Positions 13,051 to 20,852 of a DNA stretch of 64,000 nt are shown here, in pieces. Source of the DNA: Mycobacterium malmoense (GTDB lineage: Bacteria > Actinomycetota > Actinomycetes > Mycobacteriales > Mycobacteriaceae); contig NZ_CP080999.1 of the NCBI RefSeq assembly GCF_019645855.1, forward strand, positions 1 to 64,000. The letters run 5' to 3'. A program made the position numbers and the translations under genes. Position 1 is the first letter of the stretch. Every line of letters begins with the position of its first letter. Under the pieces are notes generated by a model that saw only the letters and a list, made by a program, of their open reading frames with translations, did not search any database and had not been told where the DNA came from.

Positions 13051-13599
13051 ATGGCAGACTTTGGTGTCGTGACCAACAGCCCCATTCAGACCGCCACCGC
13101 GACGCTGCACACCAACCGCGGGGACATCAAGGTTGCCCTGTTCGGGAACCATGCGCCCAAGACCGTCGCCAACTTCGTTGGCTTGGCGCAGGGCACCAAG
13201 GAGTACTCGACCCAGAACGCGTCGGGCGGCCCGTCCGGTCCGTTCTACGACGGCGCGGTGTTTCACCGCGTGATCCGTGGCTTCATGATCCAGGGTGGCG
13301 ATCCGACCGGTACGGGACGCGGCGGCCCGGGCTACAAGTTCGCCGACGAGTTCCACCCCGAGCTGCAATTCGACAAGCCGTACCTGCTGGCGATGGCCAA
13401 TGCGGGCCCCGGCACCAACGGCTCGCAGTTCTTCATCACGGTGGCCAAGACCCCGCACCTGAACCGGCGCCACACGATCTTCGGCGAAGTGACCGACCCG
13501 GATTCGCAGAAGGTTGTCGACGCGATCGCGACGACGTCCACCGACGGCAACGACCGTCCCACCGACCCCGTCGTCATCGAGTCGATCACGATTTCCTGA
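13051..13599 (+). CDS. ppiA: Peptidyl-prolyl cis-trans isomerase, cyclophilin type
   Basis: Cyclophilin that speeds cis-trans isomerisation of proline bonds during folding. The 182-residue product contains the cyclophilin core FHRVIRGFMIQGGDPTGTGRGGPGY (described around residues 70-95), with the catalytic Arg in FHRVI, then the ANAGPGTNGSQFFIT segment near residue 120 and the HTIFGEV motif. I chose the ATG at 13051 (MADFGVVTNS) to match the 182-residue M. tuberculosis protein; an ATG 21 nt upstream is also possible. No secretion signal is visible, so it is probably cytosolic, though related mycobacterial PpiA has been reported outside the cell. Confidence 0.95.
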   Translation: MADFGVVTNSPIQTATATLHTNRGDIKVALFGNHAPKTVANFVGLAQGTKEYSTQNASGGPSGPFYDGAVFHRVIRGFMIQGGDPTGTGRGGPGYKFADEFHPELQFDKPYLLAMANAGPGTNGSQFFITVAKTPHLNRRHTIFGEVTDPDSQKVVDAIATTSTDGNDRPTDPVVIESITIS

Positions 13600-13606
13600 A
13601 CCCCGG

Positions 13607-14032
13607 TCAGGACCGGTTGCGACCCGCGTAGCCGGCGGCCGTGAGCGCGTCGAGCACCTCCAACGGGTCCGTCCCCAGGTCCCAACGGGAGAGGACCACC
13701 AGTCCCCCGTTGGCGGCTTCGACCTCGAGCAACCGCACTTTGCGCGCATGACGGCGGAACTCGGTGATGCGGATGATCTTGATGTCGGAGGGTTGTAATA
13801 CCTGCGTCCGGAACCAGCCCCGCATCACCAGACCGTCGGGGGTGATTGCCAGCTTTGGGCGCGCGCGCCACGTTGCGCCCGCAAACAAGATCAGGCCCAG
13901 TGCGGCAATGCTCGTCAGAATGCGCCCCGGCAGGTCTGTGACGAGAGTCACACCAGCGATAGCCATCGCGGCACCGGCGACCCCACAACCAGCGATTCCG
14001 GCCGCGCGTGGTTCCCATTGGGTTTGCTGCAT
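13607..14032 (-). CDS. PH-domain-like small membrane protein (Rv0010c family)
   Basis: A 141-residue protein with two hydrophobic helices at the N-terminus (about residues 8-30 and 38-55), followed by a pleckstrin-homology-like domain of the bacterial DUF2581 type (LAITPDGLVMRGWF...IKIIRITEFRR...DLGTDPLEVLDAL). The start at 14032 (MQQTQWEPR) matches the M. tuberculosis protein length. An upstream in-frame start at 14056 is less likely. Function is unknown; proteins of this type are often found near division and envelope genes. Its upstream region contains a perfect palindrome and DnaA-box-like sites (see 14068-14116). Confidence 0.85.
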   Translation of the reverse strand: MQQTQWEPRAAGIAGCGVAGAAMAIAGVTLVTDLPGRILTSIAALGLILFAGATWRARPKLAITPDGLVMRGWFRTQVLQPSDIKIIRITEFRRHARKVRLLEVEAANGGLVVLSRWDLGTDPLEVLDALTAAGYAGRNRS

Positions 14033-14067
14033 GCGCCGTCTAGCCCCTCCCACCACGGCCTATGCCG

Positions 14068-14099
14068 TTATCCACAAGCGCTATCAACAGTGGGGATAA
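14068..14099. promoter_or_regulatory. Pair of DnaA-box-like sites
   Basis: TTATCCACA at 14068-14076 is an exact match to the classical DnaA R-box. TGGGGATAA at 14091-14099 is the reverse complement of TTATCCCCA (one mismatch). They face each other with 14 bp between, directly upstream of the Rv0010c-type gene. DnaA binding is inference from sequence. Confidence 0.45.
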
Positions 14100-14116
14100 A
14101 TCACACGCGTGTGATT
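14099..14116. promoter_or_regulatory. Perfect 18-bp palindrome, likely operator
   Basis: AATCACACGCGTGTGATT reads identically on both strands without a spacer. It lies in the 155-bp gap between crgA and the downstream leftward gene, about 67 nt before the latter's start, where a dimeric regulator could act. The GTGTGA half resembles CRP/FNR half-sites, but the lack of a central spacer does not fit the usual 6-bp CRP spacing. The regulator is not known. Confidence 0.55.
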
Positions 14117-14187
14117 GTGTGGTCGTAAGGTTGCTGGGCCAGTAACGAGTCGACCCCAAGATGAATTCATTATGTTTCGGACTGTAA

Positions 14188-14469
14188 TTAGTGCCAGCGC
14201 ATCGTGAGCAACAATCCGGTGATCATGAAAGCGAACGCGATCGCGTAGTTCCACGGGCCCAGTTGCGCCATCCAATTCAGGGCCGTCGGTGCCTGGCTTC
14301 CGACGGCGGCCAGTTGAAACACCATCAACCAGACGAGCCCGATCAGCATGAGGCCGATAAACAAACACACGAACCAAATACTCGACGGTCCGACCTTCAC
14401 TTTCACCGGCGTGCGGCTGACCGCGCCGGCGGCGAAGTCGTTCTTCTTGCGGACCTTGGACTTGGGCAT
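14188..14469 (-). CDS. crgA: Cell division protein CrgA
   Basis: A 93-residue membrane protein that stabilises the divisome in actinobacteria by contacting FtsZ, FtsI, FtsQ and CwsA. It has a basic N-terminus MPKSKVRKKNDF, then two membrane helices (about residues 34-56 and 68-88) joined by a short outer loop; the length equals M. tuberculosis CrgA. The start at 14469 is set by the conserved MPKSKVRKK. A longer in-frame reading to 14574 has no conserved sequence. Its neighbours (DUF881 protein, pknB cluster) are the usual growth and division genes. Confidence 0.95.
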   Translation of the reverse strand: MPKSKVRKKNDFAAGAVSRTPVKVKVGPSSIWFVCLFIGLMLIGLVWLMVFQLAAVGSQAPTALNWMAQLGPWNYAIAFAFMITGLLLTMRWH

Positions 14470-14598
14470 GATTACCTCGGGATTACCTGAACAACACGGT
14501 GAGCGGGACGGGATGCGACGATAACGATGGCAGCTGCACGTAGAGCCTGACCATGAGACTAACCCACCCGGCACGGTGACCAGGAAAATGGAGAGTCG

Positions 14599-15342
14599 AT
14601 GAGTGACGCGCGCCGCTCACCATGGCGCTTCGGTGTCCCATTGGTGTGCCTGCTGGCCGGCTTGCTGCTGGCCGCCACGCACGCGGTCTCCGGGGGTGCC
14701 GAGATCCGCCGCAGCGACGCGCCACGCCTGGTCGATCTGGTCCGTGAGGCGCAGTCGTCGGTGAGTCGCCTCAGCGCCGAGCGCGACGCGCTGGCCAACA
14801 AGATCGACTCGGCGCACGGCCGATCTTCGGACGCCGCGCTGGCGGCGATGCTGCGGCGGTCCGCCGAGCTGGCCGGTGAGGCGGCGATGGAGCCGGTCCA
14901 CGGCCCGGGCCTGGTGGTCACCCTCGAGGACGCACAGCGTGACGCCAATGGCCGCTTCCCGCGCGACGCATCCCCCGATGACCTGGTGGTGCACCAGCAG
15001 GACATCCAGGCCGTCCTCAACGCGTTGTGGAGCGCCGGCGCGGAGGCGATCCAGATGCAGGACCAGCGGATCATCGCAACCTCGGTGCCGCGCTGCGTCG
15101 GCAACACGCTGCTGCTCAACGGGCGTACCTACAGCCCGCCCTACACGATCACCGCGATCGGCAATGCCGCAGCGATGCAAGCCGCCGTGTCCGCCGCTCC
15201 CCTGGTCATCCTCTACAAGCAGTACGTGGTCCGATTCGGCCTGGGCTACCACGAAGAGGTCAAGCCCGACGTGCAGATCGTCGGCCATTCCGAACCGGCG
15301 CGGTTGCATTTCGCACAGCCCGCCGGCCCCGTGGGGTACTGA
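14599..15342 (+). CDS. DUF881 family protein (Rv0012 family)
   Basis: A 247-residue protein with an N-terminal signal-anchor (about residues 12-32). A short coiled-coil-prone region follows (LVREAQSSVSRLSAERDALANKI, about residues 45-70), then the DUF881 domain with GPGLVVTLEDAQRD, the VHQQDIQAVLNALWSAGAEAIQMQDQR region and RTYSPPYTITAIGN. It is predicted to be membrane-anchored with the domain outside. DUF881 proteins are common beside cell-division genes in Gram-positives; their biochemical role is unknown. Divergent from crgA and followed by trpG after 39 nt, so it may be cotranscribed with trpG. Confidence 0.88.
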   Translation: MSDARRSPWRFGVPLVCLLAGLLLAATHAVSGGAEIRRSDAPRLVDLVREAQSSVSRLSAERDALANKIDSAHGRSSDAALAAMLRRSAELAGEAAMEPVHGPGLVVTLEDAQRDANGRFPRDASPDDLVVHQQDIQAVLNALWSAGAEAIQMQDQRIIATSVPRCVGNTLLLNGRTYSPPYTITAIGNAAAMQAAVSAAPLVILYKQYVVRFGLGYHEEVKPDVQIVGHSEPARLHFAQPAGPVGY

Positions 15343-15381
15343 GTGGGATCGGCGCCACGGGCCGGAAGGTAACCTGACACG

Positions 15382-16092
15382 ATGCGGATCCTGGTTGTCG
15401 ACAACTACGACAGCTTCGTGTTCAACCTCGTGCAGTACCTCGGCCAGCTCGGCGTCGAGGCTGACGTGTGGCGCAACGACGACGCCCGGCTCTCCGACCC
15501 ATCCGGCCACCCTGCCTCCGCCGCAAGGCAATTCGACGGTGTGCTGCTCAGCCCGGGACCGGGCACCCCGGAACGCGCGGGCGCGTCGATCGATCTGGTC
15601 CGCGCGTGCGCCGAGGAGCGCACCCCGCTGCTCGGCGTGTGCCTGGGGCACCAGGCCATCGGCGTCGCATTCGGCGCCACCGTGGACCGCGCGCCCGAGT
15701 TGCTGCACGGCAAGACCAGCAGCGTATTTCACACCAATGTTGGTGTGCTGCAAGGGCTTCCGGATCCGTTCACGGCAACCCGATACCACTCGCTGACGAT
15801 CCTGCCGGAGTCGCTGCCGGGGGTCCTGGAGGTCACGGCCCGCACGCGCAGCGGCGTGATCATGGGCGTGCGTCACACTGAGTTGCCGATTCACGGTGTG
15901 CAGTTCCATCCGGAGTCGATCCTGACCGAGGGCGGGCACCGAATGCTGGCGAACTGGCTCGCCTACTGCGGTTGGACGCGCGACGACACGCTGGTCCGGC
16001 GGCTGGAGAACGAGGTCCGCGCCGCGGTCCGCCCGCACTTCCCGGCTTCGGAGACCGGCACCGCCGCGGCTACTGACCGAACTTCAGCGTGA
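15382..16092 (+). CDS. trpG: Glutamine amidotransferase, anthranilate/aminodeoxychorismate synthase component II
   Basis: Class I glutamine amidotransferase that supplies ammonia from glutamine to the synthase subunit, for tryptophan and/or folate synthesis. The 236-residue product begins MRILVVDNYDSFVFNLVQYL. It has the nucleophile motif GVCLGHQAIG (Cys near residue 81) and the catalytic His-Glu in VQFHPESILTEGG. No other trp gene is nearby, which fits a shared TrpG/PabA role in mycobacteria. Its 3' end overlaps the convergent pknB by 23 nt (16070-16092), so the two transcripts are antisense at their ends. Confidence 0.93.
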   Translation: MRILVVDNYDSFVFNLVQYLGQLGVEADVWRNDDARLSDPSGHPASAARQFDGVLLSPGPGTPERAGASIDLVRACAEERTPLLGVCLGHQAIGVAFGATVDRAPELLHGKTSSVFHTNVGVLQGLPDPFTATRYHSLTILPESLPGVLEVTARTRSGVIMGVRHTELPIHGVQFHPESILTEGGHRMLANWLAYCGWTRDDTLVRRLENEVRAAVRPHFPASETGTAAATDRTSA

Positions 16093-17944
16093 TGATCCCG
16101 TCCCGGTTGCACCCGGACCCGGCCGGCGGGTTCTGATACACCACCCGGTGGGACTGGGAGCCACCGGCGTCGATGTCCGGACCCTTGTCCAGCACCCCCG
16201 TCCAGCCCAGCGCCCGTAGCCGCGGTTCGGCGTCGGTCCAGAACATGCCGGACAGGTCGGGCATGACGAACTGGTTGCCCTTGGACACCTGTAGCTCGAT
16301 GACCGAGTCCACCGGAACCGTCTGGCCTTTGGGCGGATTGGTGCCGATCACCTCACCGGCGGGCCGGGGGCTGTCCACCTGCGCCTGGCTGAACTTGCTG
16401 AAGCCGTAGACGGTCAGGTTTTTCTGCGCGACGTCGACGGTCTGGCCGGCGACGTCGGGCACCTGCTTGGTCTCCGGTCCGGATCCGACGATGACGGTGA
16501 TCACGTTGGTGATCGCCGACGTCTGGTTGGCCGGCGGGTTGGTTCCGATGACCTTGCCCAGCAATTCCGGCGTCGACGGCGAGTTCGCCTGCTTGAACTT
16601 GCTGAACCCGGCGGCCTTCAGCTTGCTGACCGCGTCGGCGTAGCTCAGCGAGGAGACGTCGGGTACCTCGCGTTGCTCGGGTCCGGTGGAGACGTTGATG
16701 GTGATTTCGTCGCCCGCACTCACCGAAGCGTTGGCATCGGGGTCGGTGTTGATGACGTGATCGGGCGGGACCGTCGAGTCGGGCTTCTGCAGGGTGCGCG
16801 TCTTGAAGCCCCGGTTTTGCAGCGCGGCAATAGCATCGGCGGAAACCTGGCCCCGCACGTCGGGCACTTGGACGTCGCGGGTGTTGCCGCCGAACGTGTT
16901 GAAGGCGATGACGACGACGATCGTCAGCACCGCCAGGACGGCGACCGCGACAACCCAGCGGCCGACCGAACCGCCGGCGCGGTCGGTGTCGTCGAGAACC
17001 TGGCGAGGTAGCGGATCGGTGCGCGGGCCTCCGTGGCCGCCCCCCGTGGGCGACAGCAGCGAACTCCGCTCGGCGTCGGTGAGCACCTTGGGCGCCTCGG
17101 GTGTTTCACCGTTGTGCACCCGGACCAGGTCGGCGCGCATTTCCGCGGCGGTCTGATAGCGGTTCTCCGGATTCTTGGCCAGCGCCTTGAGGACGACGGC
17201 GTCGAGGTCGGCGGAGATGCCCTCGTGGCGCTTCGAAGGCGGAATCGGATCTTCCCGGACGTGCTGGTAGGCAACCGCGACGGGCGAGTCCCCGGTGAAA
17301 GGTGGTTCGCCGGTGAGGATTTCGTAAAGGACGCAGCCCAACGAATAGACGTCGGACCGGGCATCAACGGTGTCACCGCGGGCCTGCTCGGGTGACAGGT
17401 ACTGGGCGGTCCCGATCACGGCCGCCGTCTGGGTGACGCTGTTGCCGCTGTCGGCGATCGCGCGTGCGATGCCGAAGTCCATCACCTTCACCGCATTGGT
17501 GGCGCTGATCATGATGTTCGCCGGCTTGACGTCGCGGTGGATGATGCCGTTCTGATGGCTGAAGTTCAGCGCCTGGCAGGCGTCGGCGATGATCTCGATG
17601 GCCCGCCGCGGCGGCAAGGGCCCGTCGGTGTGCACGATGTCGCGCAGGGTGACGCCGTCGACGTACTCCATGACGATGTAGGGCAGCGGTCCCGTGGGTG
17701 TTTCCGCTTCGCCGGTGTCATACACCGCGACGATGGACGGGTGATTCAGCGCCGCGGCGTTTTGCGCCTCGCGCCGGAAGCGCAGGTAGAAGCTGGGATC
17801 GCGGGCCAGATCAGCGCGCAGCACCTTGACCGCGACGTCGCGGTGCAAACGGACGTCGCGGGCCAAATGAACCTCGGACATACCCCCGAAACCGAGGATC
17901 TCGCCGAGTTCGTAGCGGTCGGACAGGTGCTGCGGGGTGGTCAT
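16070..17944 (-). CDS. pknB: Serine/threonine-protein kinase PknB (PASTA kinase)
   Basis: Transmembrane kinase that senses peptidoglycan fragments and controls growth and division. The 624-residue product has an N-terminal kinase domain: glycine loop GFGGMSEV, VAVKVL lysine, HRDVKPANI catalytic loop, DFG, and an activation loop NSVTQTAAVIGT with the two threonines that are autophosphorylated in M. tuberculosis PknB. A linker and one membrane helix (about residues 335-355) lead to four extracellular PASTA repeats, each with a VPDV/VPDVxG-type start. I chose the ATG at 17944 because it overlaps the pknA stop as ATGA and gives the conserved MTTPQHLSDRYELG. It is the last gene of the leftward operon. 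Confidence 0.97.
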   Translation of the reverse strand: MTTPQHLSDRYELGEILGFGGMSEVHLARDVRLHRDVAVKVLRADLARDPSFYLRFRREAQNAAALNHPSIVAVYDTGEAETPTGPLPYIVMEYVDGVTLRDIVHTDGPLPPRRAIEIIADACQALNFSHQNGIIHRDVKPANIMISATNAVKVMDFGIARAIADSGNSVTQTAAVIGTAQYLSPEQARGDTVDARSDVYSLGCVLYEILTGEPPFTGDSPVAVAYQHVREDPIPPSKRHEGISADLDAVVLKALAKNPENRYQTAAEMRADLVRVHNGETPEAPKVLTDAERSSLLSPTGGGHGGPRTDPLPRQVLDDTDRAGGSVGRWVVAVAVLAVLTIVVVIAFNTFGGNTRDVQVPDVRGQVSADAIAALQNRGFKTRTLQKPDSTVPPDHVINTDPDANASVSAGDEITINVSTGPEQREVPDVSSLSYADAVSKLKAAGFSKFKQANSPSTPELLGKVIGTNPPANQTSAITNVITVIVGSGPETKQVPDVAGQTVDVAQKNLTVYGFSKFSQAQVDSPRPAGEVIGTNPPKGQTVPVDSVIELQVSKGNQFVMPDLSGMFWTDAEPRLRALGWTGVLDKGPDIDAGGSQSHRVVYQNPPAGSGCNRDGIITLKFGQ

Positions 17945-19350
17945 TGCGGTGTCTCGTGTCGGGCCGGCGAAGAGCTGGCCGTCAGTGGAACAGCCCAGCT
18001 CGTTCCGATTGCCCGGTCCCCCGCACGGGGGCGATACTCCCACCTCGGGACGTTCCGGCCCGCATCGTCGACCGGGCTAAATCCATGCGGCCTGCTATGG
18101 AGTCCAGAATTACCTATGGCTGCGCGATCCGTCCAATCAAGCCGCAGCCCGGGACCGGGCCCCGAACCGCTGGGGGTCTTGCTGGCCGGTGGTGGCGGCG
18201 GCGCCGGCGGGGTCCCGGTGTCGGTGACCGTCGGCGGCGTCGGTTGCTGGTTTTCGGCGCGGGAATTGATGACGATGAGCACCGCGATGATGATCGCCAG
18301 CGCTCCAAGCACCCCCGCGGCCCACAGCAGCGCACGCTGGCCCGAGGAGAACGTGCGCCGGGCCGGCGGCGGGCGGTGACCACCCGTGGACGGCCGCGAC
18401 CGGCGGGCCACGGCGTTTCGGCTGGACGCGACGGCCGCCCGGGTAGGCGGGCTCGACGGAATCGCCGCCGGCGAAGCGCGCCCGGCGGGCGGTGACTGGC
18501 TTGGCCGCGGCGGCCGTCGGCCGGCCCGTACCGCGGCGACGGCGTCGGCGAACGGTCCCCCGCTGCGGTAGCGCATCTGGGGGTTCTTGACCAGGGTGAT
18601 CTCGATGAGTTCTCGCACGTTGGGCGGCAGCTCGGCGGGCAGCGGCGGCGGGGGTTCCTTGATGTGCTTCATCGCCACCGTCAGGGCGCCGTCACCGGTG
18701 AACGGCCGCCTGCCCGAAACAACCTCGTAGCCAACGACTCCCAACGAGTACACATCGCTGGCCGGAGTGGCGTCGTGACCCAGGGCTTGTTCGGGCGCGA
18801 TGTATTGGGCAGTGCCCATCACCATCCCGGTCTGGGTCACCGGCGCGGCGTCGACGGCCTTGGCGATGCCGAAGTCAGTGATCTTCACCTGGCCGGTAGG
18901 CGTAATCAAGATGTTTCCCGGTTTGACGTCGCGGTGCACCAGGCCCGCGGCGTGCGCCACTTGCAGGGCCCGGCCGGTCTGCTCGAGCATGTCCAGCGCG
19001 TGCCGCAGCGAGAGCCGGCCGGTGCGCTTGAGCACCGAATTCAGCGGTTCGCCGTTGACCAGCTCCATCACCAGGTAGGCGGTGCGGCCTTCCCCGTCGA
19101 GCTGGCTTTCGCCGTAGTCGTGGACTTGCGCAATCCCTGGGTGGTTGAGCATCGCGGTGGTGCGCGCCTCGGCGCGGAACCGTTCAATGAACTCGGGGTC
19201 CTGGGAGAACTCCTGCTTGAGCACCTTGACCGCGACGCGCCGGCCCAGCCTACTGTCCACCGCCTCCCATACCTGGCCCATGCCACCGGTGGCTATTAGG
19301 CGCTGGAGGCGGTACCTGCCAGAGAGCGTCACACCAACTCGCGGGCTCAT
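17941..19350 (-). CDS. pknA: Serine/threonine-protein kinase PknA
   Basis: Membrane kinase that works with PknB in cell-shape and division control. The 469-residue product has a kinase domain with glycine loop ATGGMGQV, VAVKVL, HRDVKPGNI, DFG, activation loop AAPVTQTGMVMGTAQYIAPEQ (about residues 165-185), a Pro-rich juxtamembrane region, one membrane helix (about 338-358) and a short extracellular tail without PASTA repeats. It is about 38 residues longer than the M. tuberculosis form I recall, the extra length lying in the poorly conserved C-terminal tail. Its start overlaps the pbpA stop, and its stop overlaps the pknB start, both as ATGA. Confidence 0.96.
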   Translation of the reverse strand: MSPRVGVTLSGRYRLQRLIATGGMGQVWEAVDSRLGRRVAVKVLKQEFSQDPEFIERFRAEARTTAMLNHPGIAQVHDYGESQLDGEGRTAYLVMELVNGEPLNSVLKRTGRLSLRHALDMLEQTGRALQVAHAAGLVHRDVKPGNILITPTGQVKITDFGIAKAVDAAPVTQTGMVMGTAQYIAPEQALGHDATPASDVYSLGVVGYEVVSGRRPFTGDGALTVAMKHIKEPPPPLPAELPPNVRELIEITLVKNPQMRYRSGGPFADAVAAVRAGRRPPRPSQSPPAGRASPAAIPSSPPTRAAVASSRNAVARRSRPSTGGHRPPPARRTFSSGQRALLWAAGVLGALAIIIAVLIVINSRAENQQPTPPTVTDTGTPPAPPPPPASKTPSGSGPGPGLRLDWTDRAAIGNSGLHSRPHGFSPVDDAGRNVPRWEYRPRAGDRAIGTSWAVPLTASSSPARHETPQ

Positions 19351-20852
19351 GGTCCTCCCTGCAGCGCGGCCCCGATCACCGCCCGCCCGATCGGCGCGGC
19401 GAGTGCGCCCCCGGTCGCAAACAGTCCCCCGCGAGCGGGTGGTGCCCCCAGGTCGGCCCCTCCGTTCTCCACCAGCACCGCCACGGCAACCTTCGGCGCC
19501 TGCGCGGGCGCGAACGCGATGTACCAGGCGTGCGGCGGAGTGTGGCGCGGATCGGTGCCATGCTCTGCGGTACCGGTCTTGGATGCAATCTGCACGCCGG
19601 GAATGGCCCCTTTCTGCTGTGCGACCTTCTCGGCGCCGACCATCAGCTCTGTTAGCTTAGCGGCGACCTGCGGGGACACCGCGCGGCGCTGTTGATAGGG
19701 CGCGGTGGTGCTGATGTTCGACAGGTCCGGCCCCTTGAGGCTGTCGATCAGGTAGGGCTGCATCGTGACCCCGGCGTTCGCGATGGTCGCGGCGACCTCG
19801 GCGTTTTGCAGCGGCGTGAGCGCGACGTCCTTCTGGCCGATGCTCGACATTCCCAGCGCGGCGGCGTCCGGGATGATCCCGACCGTCGATTCCGCGACCT
19901 GCAGCGGGATCACGCTCGGGGTGCTGTCCAGGCCGAACGAGTGCGCCATGCTGCGCAGCGCGTCGGCGCCGGTGAGGATGCCCAGCTGGACGAAGGCGGT
20001 GTTGCACGACAGGGCGAACGCCTGGCTGAGGGTCACCGTCGGCTCGTTGCCGCATGCGGCGTCACCGTAGTTCTCCAAGGTGGCGGTGCTGCCGGGCAGC
20101 GGAATGGAGGCCGCCGCGGTCAGTCGCTCGGTGTCGGTCGCGCCGGCCTGCAGGGCCGCCGCGGTGGTGATCACCTTGAACGTGGAACCCGGTGGGTAGG
20201 TCTCGGCGATGGCGCGGTTGGTCAGCGGGTTGTCGGGGTCGTCGCGAAGTCGCTGCCAGGCCTGCGCCTGCACCTCGGGATCGTGCGACGCCAGCAGGTT
20301 GGGGTCATAGGACGGCGACGACACCATGGCCAGGATCTTGCCGGTGGACGGTTCCAGGGCAACGACGGCTCCCTTGCACGGCGGCCCGCCGCAGCCCTGC
20401 TGCATCGCGTCCCAGCCGGCCTGCTGGACATGGGGGTTGATCGTGGTGTCGACGTTGCCGCCGCGCGGATCGCGGCCGGTGAAGAAATCGGCGAGGCGTC
20501 GCCCGAACAGCCGCTCGTCGGACCCGTTCAGCACCGGGTCCTCGGCTCGTTCCAGGCCCGAGCTGGAATAGCGCAGGGAGTAGAAGCCGGTAACCGGCGC
20601 GTACACGGCGGGGTTGGGATAGACCCGCAGGAAACGGAAGCGGCTGTCGGTGGCGACGGAATAGGCCAGCAGCTGGCCGCCCGCGACGATCTGGCCGCGT
20701 TGACGCGAATACTCGTCGAGCAGCACTCGCTGGTTGCGCGGGTCGGCGCGCAGCCCATCGGCGGCGAAGACCTGTGTCATCGTGGCGTTGATCAACAGCA
20801 GCACGATCAACGCCATCACGGTCACCGAAATGCGGCGGAGAGAGGCGTTCAT
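19347..20852 (-). CDS. pbpA: Penicillin-binding protein PbpA (class B transpeptidase)
   Basis: Transpeptidase that cross-links peptidoglycan at the septum, paired with the SEDS polymerase encoded just upstream. The 501-residue product has an N-terminal signal-anchor (MNASLRR then a hydrophobic stretch to about residue 30) and a transpeptidase domain with STFK as active-site SxxK (in PPGSTFKV), SCN (in ALSCNTAF), and KTG (in IASKTGTAEHG). I chose the ATG at 20852, which overlaps the rodA stop as ATGA and matches the conserved N-terminus. Relative to M. tuberculosis the C-terminus has a short insertion (DLGAPPARGGLF) before the end. Confidence 0.96.
   Translation of the reverse strand: MNASLRRISVTVMALIVLLLINATMTQVFAADGLRADPRNQRVLLDEYSRQRGQIVAGGQLLAYSVATDSRFRFLRVYPNPAVYAPVTGFYSLRYSSSGLERAEDPVLNGSDERLFGRRLADFFTGRDPRGGNVDTTINPHVQQAGWDAMQQGCGGPPCKGAVVALEPSTGKILAMVSSPSYDPNLLASHDPEVQAQAWQRLRDDPDNPLTNRAIAETYPPGSTFKVITTAAALQAGATDTERLTAAASIPLPGSTATLENYGDAACGNEPTVTLSQAFALSCNTAFVQLGILTGADALRSMAHSFGLDSTPSVIPLQVAESTVGIIPDAAALGMSSIGQKDVALTPLQNAEVAATIANAGVTMQPYLIDSLKGPDLSNISTTAPYQQRRAVSPQVAAKLTELMVGAEKVAQQKGAIPGVQIASKTGTAEHGTDPRHTPPHAWYIAFAPAQAPKVAVAVLVENGGADLGAPPARGGLFATGGALAAPIGRAVIGAALQGGP

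Noticed and set aside
14099..14116. CRP/FNR site
   Set aside because: Half-site GTGTGA is present, but the two halves lack the 6-bp spacer of CRP sites, so it is reported only as an unassigned palindrome.
14617..16038. 473-codon antisense frame across the DUF881 and trpG genes
   Set aside because: His/Arg-rich shadow composition, spans two well-supported genes.
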